Assembly (NCBI RefSeq): GCF_003600155.1
Contig: NZ_QWLD01000014.1
Span: forward strand, 1-64,000
Reading direction: 5' to 3'
Length of the DNA: 64,000 nt
Source of the DNA: Nesterenkonia muleiensis
GTDB taxonomy: Bacteria > Actinomycetota > Actinomycetes > Actinomycetales > Micrococcaceae
Shown: in pieces, positions 8,463 to 16,659 of the stretch
How positions within the stretch are numbered: the stretch's first letter is position 1
Layout: every line of letters starts with the position of its first letter
Notes under the pieces: model-generated
The model's input: only the letters and a program-made list of their open reading frames with translations
What the model was told of the DNA's origin: nothing
Databases searched by the model: none
Program-made: the position numbers and the translations under genes

Positions 8463-8813
8463 GGTTGCCCTGCTGGCACCCTGGTTAAATGGGTACTCTT
8501 AGCCTACCAAGCTGTCGTTGGCAAAGAGCCTCGTAACTCTTCTCTCGTAGTTATCGACAGCCCGCTGATTATGGAGCCTTCGCGCATACCAAGGTCTGCC
8601 GAGTCATAGCTCGGCCTTATCTAGACAGCGACTTGCACCAAGTGGACCACGCACCCGTTCCCGTGACATCCATTCGTTGGGTAAAGACCGCAGTTTCTCA
8701 ACTCGTAAGGGTTCCTCCGCTCATGCCCCTCAACGACGGACGTGACGAACACGATTTAGAGCACTCCCGACGACGTGAAGCGTTCACCCAATGGTCTCGG
8801 AGTAGAACATCAT
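8463..8813. other. no recognisable gene
   Basis: This 351-bp stretch lies between the IS3 end and the HEPN gene. Short frames exist on both strands but none has family features. No tRNA-like fold or repeat copy is evident. Confidence 0.4.
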
Positions 8814-9476
8814 TCAACGTCTGGTTAGGGTCGTCGACGTCACTCGGTAGCGCTGTGTCCTAGCGCTTTCACGCACATCTGTTGTGAAAGTATTCAGCAT
8901 TTGGAGTACCTTCTGGTGTAATTCCTCATACTTCTCTTTATCCAGATCAAGGTACTCGCCATGTGCTATCGAGTTGCGAGCCCCAACTAGGCGTTCGTCG
9001 ATCAAAGTCGAAAGAAGTTCGTATGGGGTGAAAGAGATGCCAATCCGCGTCGTAATGTCAAGCAGGACCTTGCTGCTCAGATTTGATTCTGTGCGGATCA
9101 CATTCGAGTTCAGCTTTGCCTTTGCCTCAAATCCGCCCGAAATCATAAAATCAGCCAAATTCGTATGAACAGAAGCCGAGTTGGCTTTCTCTGTCTCAGA
9201 TATCTTTTTCTTTAGTGCGATGCCGAGAAATGGGGCCGCCAATTCCGAGTGTTTCAGCCCCTGTTGGTTGACGTACTCGACAAATAGCTCGGCGACTACC
9301 TTGATCCACCCCTCCCAGTGGGCGTAGAGCATTGAGAGGCCACTACGGAGTGATACCTGTTGCTTAGTATGGCGCGCATCGCGAACGCTGAACAACAGAG
9401 TGGTTAACTCACGACGCCGCCAAGCAGTCTCCCCGTCTACGGCATCCTCAAAATGGTTCAGCGTCCGCAGTTTCAC
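8814..9476 (-). CDS. MAE_28990-like HEPN-domain protein
   Basis: This 220-residue helical protein matches the HEPN family typified by MAE_28990/MAE_18760. LYAHWEGWIKVVAELFVEYV near residue 50 is a family hallmark. R167-N-S-I-A-H172 fits the R-x4-6-H motif by which HEPN ribonucleases cleave RNA. The start codon overlaps the end of the DUF262 gene by four bases, so the two are translationally coupled. The pair looks like an effector (HEPN) with a sensor/partner (DUF262), plausibly an abortive-infection module; that role is inferred. Base composition is visibly more AT-rich than in the haem region. Confidence 0.8.
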   Translation of the reverse strand: MKLRTLNHFEDAVDGETAWRRRELTTLLFSVRDARHTKQQVSLRSGLSMLYAHWEGWIKVVAELFVEYVNQQGLKHSELAAPFLGIALKKKISETEKANSASVHTNLADFMISGGFEAKAKLNSNVIRTESNLSSKVLLDITTRIGISFTPYELLSTLIDERLVGARNSIAHGEYLDLDKEKYEELHQKVLQMLNTFTTDVRESARTQRYRVTSTTLTRR

Positions 9477-10603
9477 GGCTGGAAATGCGTCCGAGCGTAG
9501 GGAATAGTCTTTGAAAGGCGTGTATTCGCACGCATTCCACTTCCTGAGTTGCTGCGAAACTCCTCATCGCTCCAAATCTGGCTAACAAGCTCAGTCAACC
9601 TCTGGGATCGAGTCGCCGGTTCAAGGGCCCTCCAAGCAGAGAGGTGGCTGTAAACTCCGACACTGACCACTTCAAACGAAGACACCGAGAAGCCACCCAT
9701 GAATCGGTCCTTTGGCTGGTCATATCTTCTGAATGCAGAGTCTCCTAGCGCGTCGTCTATGAAGGCGAACGTCTCTTGAAAGTTCTCGTTCGCTTGAATA
9801 TCTTGTCCTGAGAATTCCTCAGCGTGTCGAACAGACTCTTGGTTAAGGAAGTCACTGAGGTCACCAATTGCACGGACGCCCTCGTCGTTCAGGTCTTTCA
9901 AGAGGATGAATCGCAAAGCAAGCTCCATGTCATACTGTTCCGAGGCTGCTCGATCCGAAAGTGCAATCGTGGATTGGAAGCTCGAATTCGAGCGGAGAGC
10001 AAGAACCCATCGGTAGTACTCCGCGCTGGCCATGATAAGAAGACAGTTGCGCACCTCTTGATCGGATAGCTGCGAACCCCCAATGTTCAGCCTTTGGAAG
10101 AGATCGAACTTGGTGGATTCGTCACTTTCTCGTCGCACGATCTTCACGTCGATGGATGCACGCTTAATTATCCTCTGTTGCTCGGGCGTCAGGGCAGATG
10201 TTGAGTCGCCATCCCAGCTTCGTCCTTCTAACGCTGGGAGGTACTCCGTTGCGACTAGACGACTAGCAGGCAACTTCTCACCCTCTTCTCCTTGAAGCAG
10301 ACCGAGGAACTCATAGACCGTACTGAGCCGCTGCAAGCCATCAATCACATCCCAAACTCCGTCTCGCCTCTGATAGACGAAGATCGAAGGAATAGGGATT
10401 CCGAGCAGTAACGACTCAATAAACCTAGACTTTTGCCGGTCAGTCCAGCGAAAGAATCTCTGAAACTCAGGGTGGATGTCGATTTCGCCGTCACGGTACA
10501 AGTTGGTCAGCTCGCCGACAGACATTGGGTAACCCTCTGTCTGAATCTCACGGCGGCGCAGGTCGATCTGCTCTTGCAGTGTCTGAGATTCGTCCTTAGT
10601 CAC
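9473..10603 (-). CDS. DUF262 (GmrSD N-terminal-like) protein
   Basis: This 376-residue protein has an N-terminal DUF262 domain of ParB/sulfiredoxin-type fold. QRFFRWTDRQKSRFIESLLL at 48-67 leads into GIPIPSIFVY, and DVIDGLQRLST at 85-95 holds the DGQQR-like nucleotide-binding motif. Related domains occur in GmrSD and BrxU, where they bind or hydrolyse nucleotides and gate nuclease activity. The DUF1524 HNH nuclease usually found in GmrSD is absent; the HEPN protein encoded next, with a 4-bp overlap, may supply the nuclease. The start is GTG 10603. Confidence 0.8.
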   Translation of the reverse strand: MTKDESQTLQEQIDLRRREIQTEGYPMSVGELTNLYRDGEIDIHPEFQRFFRWTDRQKSRFIESLLLGIPIPSIFVYQRRDGVWDVIDGLQRLSTVYEFLGLLQGEEGEKLPASRLVATEYLPALEGRSWDGDSTSALTPEQQRIIKRASIDVKIVRRESDESTKFDLFQRLNIGGSQLSDQEVRNCLLIMASAEYYRWVLALRSNSSFQSTIALSDRAASEQYDMELALRFILLKDLNDEGVRAIGDLSDFLNQESVRHAEEFSGQDIQANENFQETFAFIDDALGDSAFRRYDQPKDRFMGGFSVSSFEVVSVGVYSHLSAWRALEPATRSQRLTELVSQIWSDEEFRSNSGSGMRANTRLSKTIPYARTHFQP

Positions 10604-10986
10604 ACTGGGATACTAGTCGGTTGGTCTGGGAGCATCCTAGAGCCCGCACAACAAACCAGCATAATGTCCAATAATGTGGCATCGACCTTCATCGAAGGCA
10701 CATTCGCCCCGGAATACTCAAGAGCTACGAGTCGCAAGTCAATTTGTGCAGGTTGATGCTGACCATAAGCCGCCGTATCCACCATGCGTCATCACACCGG
10801 GCTCGGCGACCCCAGCCAGAACCCGATGGCGCAATTGTCTTGGCGCGTGCCTCAGCGCCCAATGGAAAGTACACCCCAAGATGCACAGTCGAGTTTAACG
10901 CCCCGTAGGAGACAGCCAAGGAGACCTCGGCCGTTGTGCGATCGGACGGAGCGGTGAGTGGCCGAGACGCCGCATAGTCTGATGAT
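10604..10986. other. intergenic region carrying repeat F
   Basis: It contains the divergent promoter space of the DUF262 gene and the leader of the phosphotransferase gene. The only structured element is repeat copy F with its 23-bp left extension (10803-10877). No further gene was recognised. Confidence 0.4.
10826..10877 (+). repeat. 52-bp cassette-border repeat, copy F
   Basis: It begins ATGGCGCAATTGTCTTGGCG and ends CCCAATGGAAAGTACACCCC. An internal near-palindrome pairs TTGGCGC with GCGCCCAA around GTGCCTCA. The 23 bp upstream (10803-10825) match those of copy A, so A and F form a sub-type about 10.3 kb apart. Confidence 0.85.
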
Positions 10987-11907
10987 ATGCATGAGAACGA
11001 CCTCCACCTCACACCTGAGGTTACCGAGACGATGATCCGCAGGCAGTTCCCGCAATGGGATCACGAGCCTGTGCAGTGGCTGGACTCTGCCGGAACCGTC
11101 AACGTGATCGTACGCATCGGAGACAGCCTGGCGGCCCGGTTTCGCCGCCAGGCCGCAGACCCCAAAGACGTCGCACACGACCTCCGGCGAGAGGCCGACG
11201 CTCTCGACGAGCTCGCTTCTGCGGTCTCAGTCCCTGTGCCCACAGCGGTCGCAGCAGGTGAACCCGCACCTGAGTATCCGCTCCCCTGGCCCGTTCACAC
11301 CTGGCTCCCAGGAGAGATCGCGACCCCCACCAGCGTGGCCGGCTCTCAACGGTTCTGTGATGACTTGGTCACGCTGATCAGTGAGCTGCGTCAGGCCCAT
11401 ACACAAGAGCGCGTGTTCTCAGGCACTCAGCGCGGTGGGGAACTCTCAGTTCATGACGAGTGGATGGAGACGTGTTTCCGTCGAAGCGAAGGACTGCTCG
11501 ATGTTCCTGGCCTTCGTCGACTGTGGGAGCGATTCCGGGAACTGCCACATCAGGAGCCTGACGTGATGGCGCACAAAGACATCATCCCCGGTAACCTCCT
11601 GATCAGTGACGGGCGTCTGGTGGGACTTCTCGACGGTGGAAGTTTCGGTCCAGCTGATCCAGCACTCGACCTCGTCTCAGCTTGGCACCTGCTGGACAGT
11701 CCACTGCGCGATCATCTTCGACACAGTTTGGATTGTTCTGATCTTCAATGGCAGCGCGGCGCAGCCTGGGCTTTTCAACAGTCCATGGGCCTGGTCTGGT
11801 ATTACAACGACACCAACCCGGTGATGCGCGACCTGGGCCGCAGCACACTCACACGAATCCGGTCTGACAATGAGCTCTTTGAATTGAGTAGTGGTGAGTC
11901 TCCGTAG
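10987..11907 (+). CDS. aminoglycoside/macrolide-phosphotransferase-family kinase
   Basis: This 306-residue protein has the APH-type protein-kinase-like fold. It should phosphorylate a hydroxyl group of a small molecule with ATP or GTP. The catalytic loop is MAHKDIIPGNLL near residue 195 (H-K-D-x4-N, where the standard form is H-G-D-x4-N). The metal-binding segment LLDGGSFGPADPALDL follows near 215. The N-terminal lobe contains VRIGDSLAARF, with no obvious lysine at the usual place. The substrate cannot be told; drug resistance is possible but many relatives act on metabolites. It is the only gene between repeats F and G. Confidence 0.75.
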   Translation: MHENDLHLTPEVTETMIRRQFPQWDHEPVQWLDSAGTVNVIVRIGDSLAARFRRQAADPKDVAHDLRREADALDELASAVSVPVPTAVAAGEPAPEYPLPWPVHTWLPGEIATPTSVAGSQRFCDDLVTLISELRQAHTQERVFSGTQRGGELSVHDEWMETCFRRSEGLLDVPGLRRLWERFRELPHQEPDVMAHKDIIPGNLLISDGRLVGLLDGGSFGPADPALDLVSAWHLLDSPLRDHLRHSLDCSDLQWQRGAAWAFQQSMGLVWYYNDTNPVMRDLGRSTLTRIRSDNELFELSSGESP

Positions 11908-12056
11908 AGGGTTCGGGAATCCCGGATCGGCCATGTCTGGAAAGATACTCTGGATATCGGTGATGAGCGCCGGTGATGGATCAAGTACAGACCGCGCAGC
12001 GTGATTGCCGCTGTGGACATCCCTCAATCCAATACTTCACAGAAGATGTCCCGCTA

Positions 12057-12108
12057 TGGGTGTAACAGTCATCTCGGGAGCCTCAGCGAGCAAAAGCACA
12101 GCCGGCTG
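12057..12108 (+). repeat. 52-bp cassette-border repeat, copy G (left half only)
   Basis: The first 31 bases, GGGTGTAACAGTCATCTCGG plus GAGCCTCAGCG, match copies B and D well. The right half is replaced or degraded. It lies 8 bp beyond the end of hemL and marks the border between accessory and core DNA. Confidence 0.6.
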
Positions 12109-12115
12109 GATGCGC

Positions 12116-13420
12116 TCAGCCAGCCTGAGCGGCGGCCTTGGCCGCCCGGGGGAGGGCGCTGAGAATCTGGTCGATGGCGGCGTCGTCGTGAGCGGCGGAG
12201 AGGAACCACGCCTCGAAGACACTGGGCGGCAGATAGACCCCCTGCTCCAGCATGGCGTGGAAGAACGGGCCGTAGCGGAACGCTTCTTGGGCCTGGGCCT
12301 GTGAATAGTCGCGCACTCCGGTCCGCGAGGTGCCGAAGGCCACCGAGAACAGGGAGCCGACCTTCTGCAGGGTATGGTCCACCCCGGCATCGCTCAATGT
12401 GGCGCTGAGGCCGTCTGCGACCACCTGAGCCTTGAGATCGATGTGCTCGTAGACCTCGGCGGTGGCGTTCTCCAAGGTGGCCACCCCTGCGGCCATGGCC
12501 ACCGGGTTCCCGGAGAGTGTGCCGGCATGGTACACCGGCCCGGTGGGTGCTAGGTGCTCCATCATCTCGGCCCGGCCGGCGACTGCTGCGGCGGGCATCC
12601 CGCCGCCTATGACCTTGCCGAAGGTGAACAGATCCGGTGTCCAGCCCTCTGCGCGGCCGGAGATTCCCCAGTATCCGGCCTCGGTGATGCGGAAGCCGGT
12701 CATCACCTCGTCGAAGATCATCAGTGCACCGTGCTGGGCGGTCAGATCGCGGATCAGCTGGTTGAACCCCGGCTCAGGGGGCACCACGCCCATATTGGCC
12801 GGAGTCGCCTCGGTGATCACCGCGGCGATATTCCCGCCGTGATCGGCGAAGACCTGCTCTAGCGCCTGGCGGTCGTTGTACTCGATGACGATGGTCTCGG
12901 AGGCCTGCGCCTGGGTGACACCGGCTGATCCGGGCAGTCCCAGGGTGGCCACACCGGAGCCGGCGGCGGCCAGCAGTCCGTCGGAGTGGCCGTGGTAGCA
13001 GCCGGCGAACTTCACGATCAGGTTCTTGCCCGTTGCCCCTCGGGCAAGGCGGATCGCGGTCATGGTGGCCTCTGTGCCGGTGGAGACCATGCGGATCATC
13101 TGCGCACTGGGCACCCTGGAGCGCACCAGCTCGGCAAGCCTGGCCTCCAGGGGGTGGGAGGTGCCGAAGCCCAGGCCCTTGTCCACAGCGGCGCGGACGG
13201 CCTCAAGCACTGCCGGGTTGCTGTGGCCCAGCAGTGCCGGCCCCCAGGATCCGACCAAGTCCACATACTGCTTACCCTCCGCATCGGTGAGGTAGGGCCC
13301 TTGGCCTGCCACCATAGAGACCGGTGTGCCGCCGACCGAGCCGAAGGCCCGCACCGGGGAGTTCACCCCCCCGGGCATCAGCCGCTGGGCGGTATCGAAC
13401 AAAGCCTGATTGGTCGTCAT
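12116..13420 (-). CDS. hemL: glutamate-1-semialdehyde 2,1-aminomutase
   Basis: This cytosolic PLP enzyme converts glutamate-1-semialdehyde to 5-aminolevulinate, the second step of the C5 haem pathway that HemA begins. The protein has 434 residues, the normal length. [11 protein letters not shown] holds the PLP-contacting aspartate (D237), and [10 protein letters not shown] holds the Schiff-base lysine (K269). VSTGTEATM near 112-120 contacts the cofactor phosphate. It is the last gene of the minus-strand haem cluster, 92 bp after hemB, and its 3' end faces the repeat array. Confidence 0.96.
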   Translation of the reverse strand: MTTNQALFDTAQRLMPGGVNSPVRAFGSVGGTPVSMVAGQGPYLTDAEGKQYVDLVGSWGPALLGHSNPAVLEAVRAAVDKGLGFGTSHPLEARLAELVRSRVPSAQMIRMVSTGTEATMTAIRLARGATGKNLIVKFAGCYHGHSDGLLAAAGSGVATLGLPGSAGVTQAQASETIVIEYNDRQALEQVFADHGGNIAAVITEATPANMGVVPPEPGFNQLIRDLTAQHGALMIFDEVMTGFRITEAGYWGISGRAEGWTPDLFTFGKVIGGGMPAAAVAGRAEMMEHLAPTGPVYHAGTLSGNPVAMAAGVATLENATAEVYEHIDLKAQVVADGLSATLSDAGVDHTLQKVGSLFSVAFGTSRTGVRDYSQAQAQEAFRYGPFFHAMLEQGVYLPPSVFEAWFLSAAHDDAAIDQILSALPRAAKAAAQAG

Positions 13421-13512
13421 GGGATCCCTTTCCAGTTTCCTGACAGCGCGTCTCAGAACTGTGGAAACCAGCCCTGGAAACGCCCGAGTTTCGCTAGTTC
13501 TGAGACATACTG

Positions 13513-14493
13513 TTATCGCGAGTGCAGCCAGCGGGCTGCTTCGGCGGCGTAATAGGTCAGCACATTGGTGGCTCCGGCCCTGCGGATCGCAGTCAGCGTC
13601 TCCAGCACCACGGCTTGGCGGTCCACCCAGCCATTGGCGGCGGCGGCCTCGATCATGGCGTACTCCCCGGAGACCTGGTAGGCCGAGACCGGCACATCGC
13701 TGAGCTCGGCCACATCCGAAAGAATGTCCAGGTACGCGCTGGCGGGCTTGACCATCACCATATCGGCGCCCTCGGCCAGATCAAGCTCCACTTCCCTGAT
13801 GGCCTCTGTGCGGTTCGGCGCGTCCATCTGGTACTGCCTGCGGTCACCGCTCAGCTGGGAGTCCACCGCCTCGCGGAAGGGCCCGTAGAACGCCGAGGCG
13901 TACTTGGCCGCATAGGCCAGGATGGGCACCTGCTGGTGGCCGGCGGCGTCGAGCCCCTCACGGATCACTGCCACCTGGCCGTCCATCATTCCCGACGGCG
14001 CGACGACGTCGGCTCCGGAATCTGCCTGGACCACACCCATCTGCGCGTAGATCTCCAGGGTGGCGTCATTGTCCACGCACCCGGCGGAATCGAGCACACC
14101 GCAGTGGCCGTGGTCGGTGAACTCGTCCAGGCAGAGATCGGACATCACCGGCAGGTCCTCCCCCACACGGTTCTTCACCGCGCGGATGCTGCGGTTGAGG
14201 ATGCCCTCAGGGTCCAGCCCGGCTGAGCCCTGGGCGTCCCGTTCGGCAGGGATGCCGAAGAGCATGATTCCGCCCAGTCCCAGCTCCGTGGCCTCCTCGG
14301 CCGCGCCGAGCAGGCTCTCCTCAGTGTGCTGGAGAACCCCGGGCATCGAGCTGATCGGCACCGGATCGCTGAGTCCCTCACGGACGAAGACCGGAAGGAT
14401 GAAATCGGCCGGGTGCAACCGGGTCTCAGCGACCAGCCTGCGCAGTGCAGGGGTGCGGCGCAGCCGGCGCGGGCGTTGTGCGGGAAAAGTCAC
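13513..14493 (-). CDS. hemB: porphobilinogen synthase (ALA dehydratase)
   Basis: This 326-residue enzyme condenses two 5-aminolevulinate molecules into porphobilinogen. The two active-site lysines are visible in [13 protein letters not shown] and in MVMVKPA. The metal-site loop reads [18 protein letters not shown]. It therefore has a Cys-Asp-Cys set, between the zinc type (three cysteines) and the magnesium type. It sits between a small membrane-protein gene and hemL on the same strand. Confidence 0.96.
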   Translation of the reverse strand: MTFPAQRPRRLRRTPALRRLVAETRLHPADFILPVFVREGLSDPVPISSMPGVLQHTEESLLGAAEEATELGLGGIMLFGIPAERDAQGSAGLDPEGILNRSIRAVKNRVGEDLPVMSDLCLDEFTDHGHCGVLDSAGCVDNDATLEIYAQMGVVQADSGADVVAPSGMMDGQVAVIREGLDAAGHQQVPILAYAAKYASAFYGPFREAVDSQLSGDRRQYQMDAPNRTEAIREVELDLAEGADMVMVKPASAYLDILSDVAELSDVPVSAYQVSGEYAMIEAAAANGWVDRQAVVLETLTAIRRAGATNVLTYYAAEAARWLHSR

Positions 14494-14532
14494 GTCAATG
14501 GGCCCCCTGGAGAGAATTGGACGCCCTCAACT

Positions 14533-15015
14533 CTACCCGGGACTGGCACTGGCCTCCTGCTGGTTGCTGGTCCGCGCAGAACCGCTGAGAATCATCTGGG
14601 CCGGGGCCACAGCCAGGGTCGCGATGGCCAAGCACCCCATGCCGAAGACCACCAGGTCGCCGTCCATCCCTCGGTAGAGCGCATTGGTGACCAGTCCGAC
14701 GGTCACACCGAACGCGGCTCCTGCCGCCAGCGCCGGGGCGGTCCGGATCTGTTGACTCCTGACCCAGAAGCCCGGTGTATGCGCTCGCACCAAGTAGGCC
14801 TGAGAAGCCACTGCAGCGAGGGCCACGCCTAGGAGGCCCACCAGTGGTACTGAACCATGCTCGGCGAACGATAGTCCCGCGAAGAAGAACAGTGCGGCCC
14901 AGCTCAGGGTGACCAGGACCGCAGCCACACCAGAATGCGGTGATCCCAGCGGAGTGGGACTGGTCGTCTTCAGTGAAGCCTGCTCTGCTGTATCCGTCTG
15001 GATCTGCGTAGCCAT
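14533..15015 (-). CDS. small membrane protein, four predicted helices
   Basis: This 160-residue protein has about four hydrophobic segments (roughly 33-50, 56-75, 92-112 and 122-142) separated by short loops, with polar ends. No enzymatic motif is seen. Its place between hemD and hemB on the same strand suggests co-transcription with the haem genes, and similar small proteins occur in haem clusters of related actinobacteria. A role in haem or precursor handling at the membrane is only a guess. Confidence 0.6.
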   Translation of the reverse strand: MATQIQTDTAEQASLKTTSPTPLGSPHSGVAAVLVTLSWAALFFFAGLSFAEHGSVPLVGLLGVALAAVASQAYLVRAHTPGFWVRSQQIRTAPALAAGAAFGVTVGLVTNALYRGMDGDLVVFGMGCLAIATLAVAPAQMILSGSARTSNQQEASASPG

Positions 15016-15154
15016 CTGCTAATGCACCCAATTCCTTCATTCAGTAACTCGTTCTGTTCTCTGTCTACCAAGCCGTCGTGGCGGAATCAACAGATGCCAA
15101 TTCAGTCCCTGCTTCTGCGCACCTCTCATCCAGTCGGCAGTCAGAAACGAGGGG

Positions 15155-15958
15155 TCACCGCACATTGAGACATGCCAGCACAGCTGCGGCAGTCGGAGCG
15201 CTGAGCACCTGGTCAGCCGGAGTTCCCTGTCGCTTCAGCGTCTCAGCAGTGGGGCGACCAATCGCCAGCAGGCGCACCTCCGGAACCACGTGATGGGCGG
15301 ACCACTGCTCGGCGGCGGTAGAACTGGTGACCAGGACGGCGTCGTCGGCTTTCAGATCCGAGGGGGTGAGCACCGCGCCGCCGGCGGTATCGGCAGCCGC
15401 GCGGCCCGGCAAATGGCATCTGGCGGACGGCGGTGCCGGGGTTTCTGGGCCCAGACCCGTTGTCCGGTATGCGATGACCTGTGTGGGATCCCAGCCGAGT
15501 GCTCGCAGGCCGGTGACCAGCTCAGTGCGGGCCTGCGCCGATTGGGGCAGCAGCAGACGGGGATTCTCCCCCGGGGCGGGTCGGGGCAGTTCGGCGAGGA
15601 TTCCTGCTGCGCTGTGCTGATGCGGCATCCAGATGTCCCTAATACCGGTGAGCTCCTCCAGCACGCTAGCGGTGCCGGGTCCCACCGCACCCACCCGGGT
15701 ATGCGCCGGAACGGCACCGTTCCACCCGCACCAGACCAGCGCGCGGACAGTGTTGCCGCTGGTCACCACCATCCAGCTGAACTCTCCCCGCCGCAGGTCA
15801 CTGATGGCCTGCCTCAATTCGCTCTGATCCTCAGGGAGCACCTGCTGGGTCAGCGGCATAAACGCCACCTCATACCCCGCCCCACGTAGGCCGGCCTCAA
15901 GATCGCCAGCCTGCTGGGGGTGTCTGGTGAGCACCACCCGGTGGGGGAAATCACTCAT
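15155..15958 (-). CDS. hemD: uroporphyrinogen-III synthase
   Basis: This 267-residue protein should close hydroxymethylbilane to uroporphyrinogen III with inversion of ring D. Family sequence is poorly conserved. Supporting parts are an N-terminal VVLTRHPQQAGDLEAGLRGAG, a WMVVTSGNTVRALV strand-loop (the usual T-S-x-N-x-V), and DDAVLVTSSTAAEQW near 215, which is the second conserved T/S-S site. Position in the haem cluster agrees. A toxin-antitoxin pair now separates it from hemC. Confidence 0.88.
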   Translation of the reverse strand: MSDFPHRVVLTRHPQQAGDLEAGLRGAGYEVAFMPLTQQVLPEDQSELRQAISDLRRGEFSWMVVTSGNTVRALVWCGWNGAVPAHTRVGAVGPGTASVLEELTGIRDIWMPHQHSAAGILAELPRPAPGENPRLLLPQSAQARTELVTGLRALGWDPTQVIAYRTTGLGPETPAPPSARCHLPGRAAADTAGGAVLTPSDLKADDAVLVTSSTAAEQWSAHHVVPEVRLLAIGRPTAETLKRQGTPADQVLSAPTAAAVLACLNVR

Positions 15959-15982
15959 CGCAGCACCAGTCCCTCAATCTAT

Positions 15983-16387
15983 TCACGAGTACTCACGCAC
16001 AGTCACGATGTCGGCGGTGTGACCCGGCGTTCTCTGGAACTTGCTGTCCGTGGTGACCAACGCGCAGTGGCGAGCTTCTGCAAGAGCCACGTAGATCGCA
16101 TCGTAGGCAGTCAGGTTCTCCCGCAGGTCCCATACGCGATCAACGAAGGGGAGATGCTCCACGCGCTCGACCGGAAGCGCCTTCAACGTATCGCGGGCCT
16201 GCGCAGCCCGTTCGGCGGAGATATCACCGGAGCGAACGTAGCGCCGCAACACTTGCATCACTTCAACATCAAGCAGCTCAGGCGCGCACACGGTGCCATC
16301 ATGATCATTGAGGATCACGCGCGCGGCTCCTGCTCTGGTGGTATTCAACAACACCTCAAGCACCAAGGAGGCGTCGACGACGATCAC
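15983..16387 (-). CDS. PIN-domain ribonuclease toxin (FitB/VapC type)
   Basis: This 134-residue PIN-domain protein should cut RNA when freed from its antitoxin. The acidic metal-binding residues are visible: D in MIVVDASLVLEVLL at the start, E in APELLDVEVMQVL, D in LTAYDAIYVALAEA and D in VTTDSKF. The antitoxin gene lies immediately upstream with a 4-bp overlap, which is the usual order. The pair sits between hemD and hemC, where related genomes usually have no such genes, so it is probably a later insertion. Confidence 0.88.
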   Translation of the reverse strand: MIVVDASLVLEVLLNTTRAGAARVILNDHDGTVCAPELLDVEVMQVLRRYVRSGDISAERAAQARDTLKALPVERVEHLPFVDRVWDLRENLTAYDAIYVALAEARHCALVTTDSKFQRTPGHTADIVTVREYS

Positions 16388-16611
16388 CGTGCTTCACGTT
16401 CGGCCCGAACCGCCTCAGCCGGCGATTCACTTGGCTCCACGGGCGGCAGTGCGGCGAGGCGCTCCAACAGTTCCTGTGCAGTGGGGCGTTCGACCAGTTT
16501 CTCCAGCTCTTTTCTGGCATAGTCAGACAGCGAGAGCCCTTCTTGTGCAGCACGCACTTTCAGCGCTCGGTGCGTCTCTTCGGGGACATTCCGCAACTGG
16601 ATCATGGTCAT
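16384..16611 (-). CDS. ribbon-helix-helix antitoxin (FitA type)
   Basis: This 75-residue protein begins TMIQLRNVPEETHRALKVRA, a ribbon-helix-helix DNA-binding fold, followed by EGLSLSDYARKELEKLV. The acidic and proline-rich tail should wrap the toxin. Such antitoxins neutralise the PIN toxin and repress their own operon. The TGA stop overlaps the ATG of the toxin (ATGA). Confidence 0.88.
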   Translation of the reverse strand: MTMIQLRNVPEETHRALKVRAAQEGLSLSDYARKELEKLVERPTAQELLERLAALPPVEPSESPAEAVRAEREAR

Positions 16612-16659
16612 GCAAAAATGATGACTTCATGCATCCCACATGTCAACAGGTGTTGGGGT

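Noticed and set aside
500-12108. The 52-bp repeats as classical integron attC sites
   Set aside because: They lack the GTTRRRY/RYYYAAC core, and no IntI-type integrase is in the window; only the layout is similar.
500-12108. The 52-bp repeats as a CRISPR array
   Set aside because: Copies are 1-3 kb apart with whole genes between them, not short regular spacers, and no cas genes are present.
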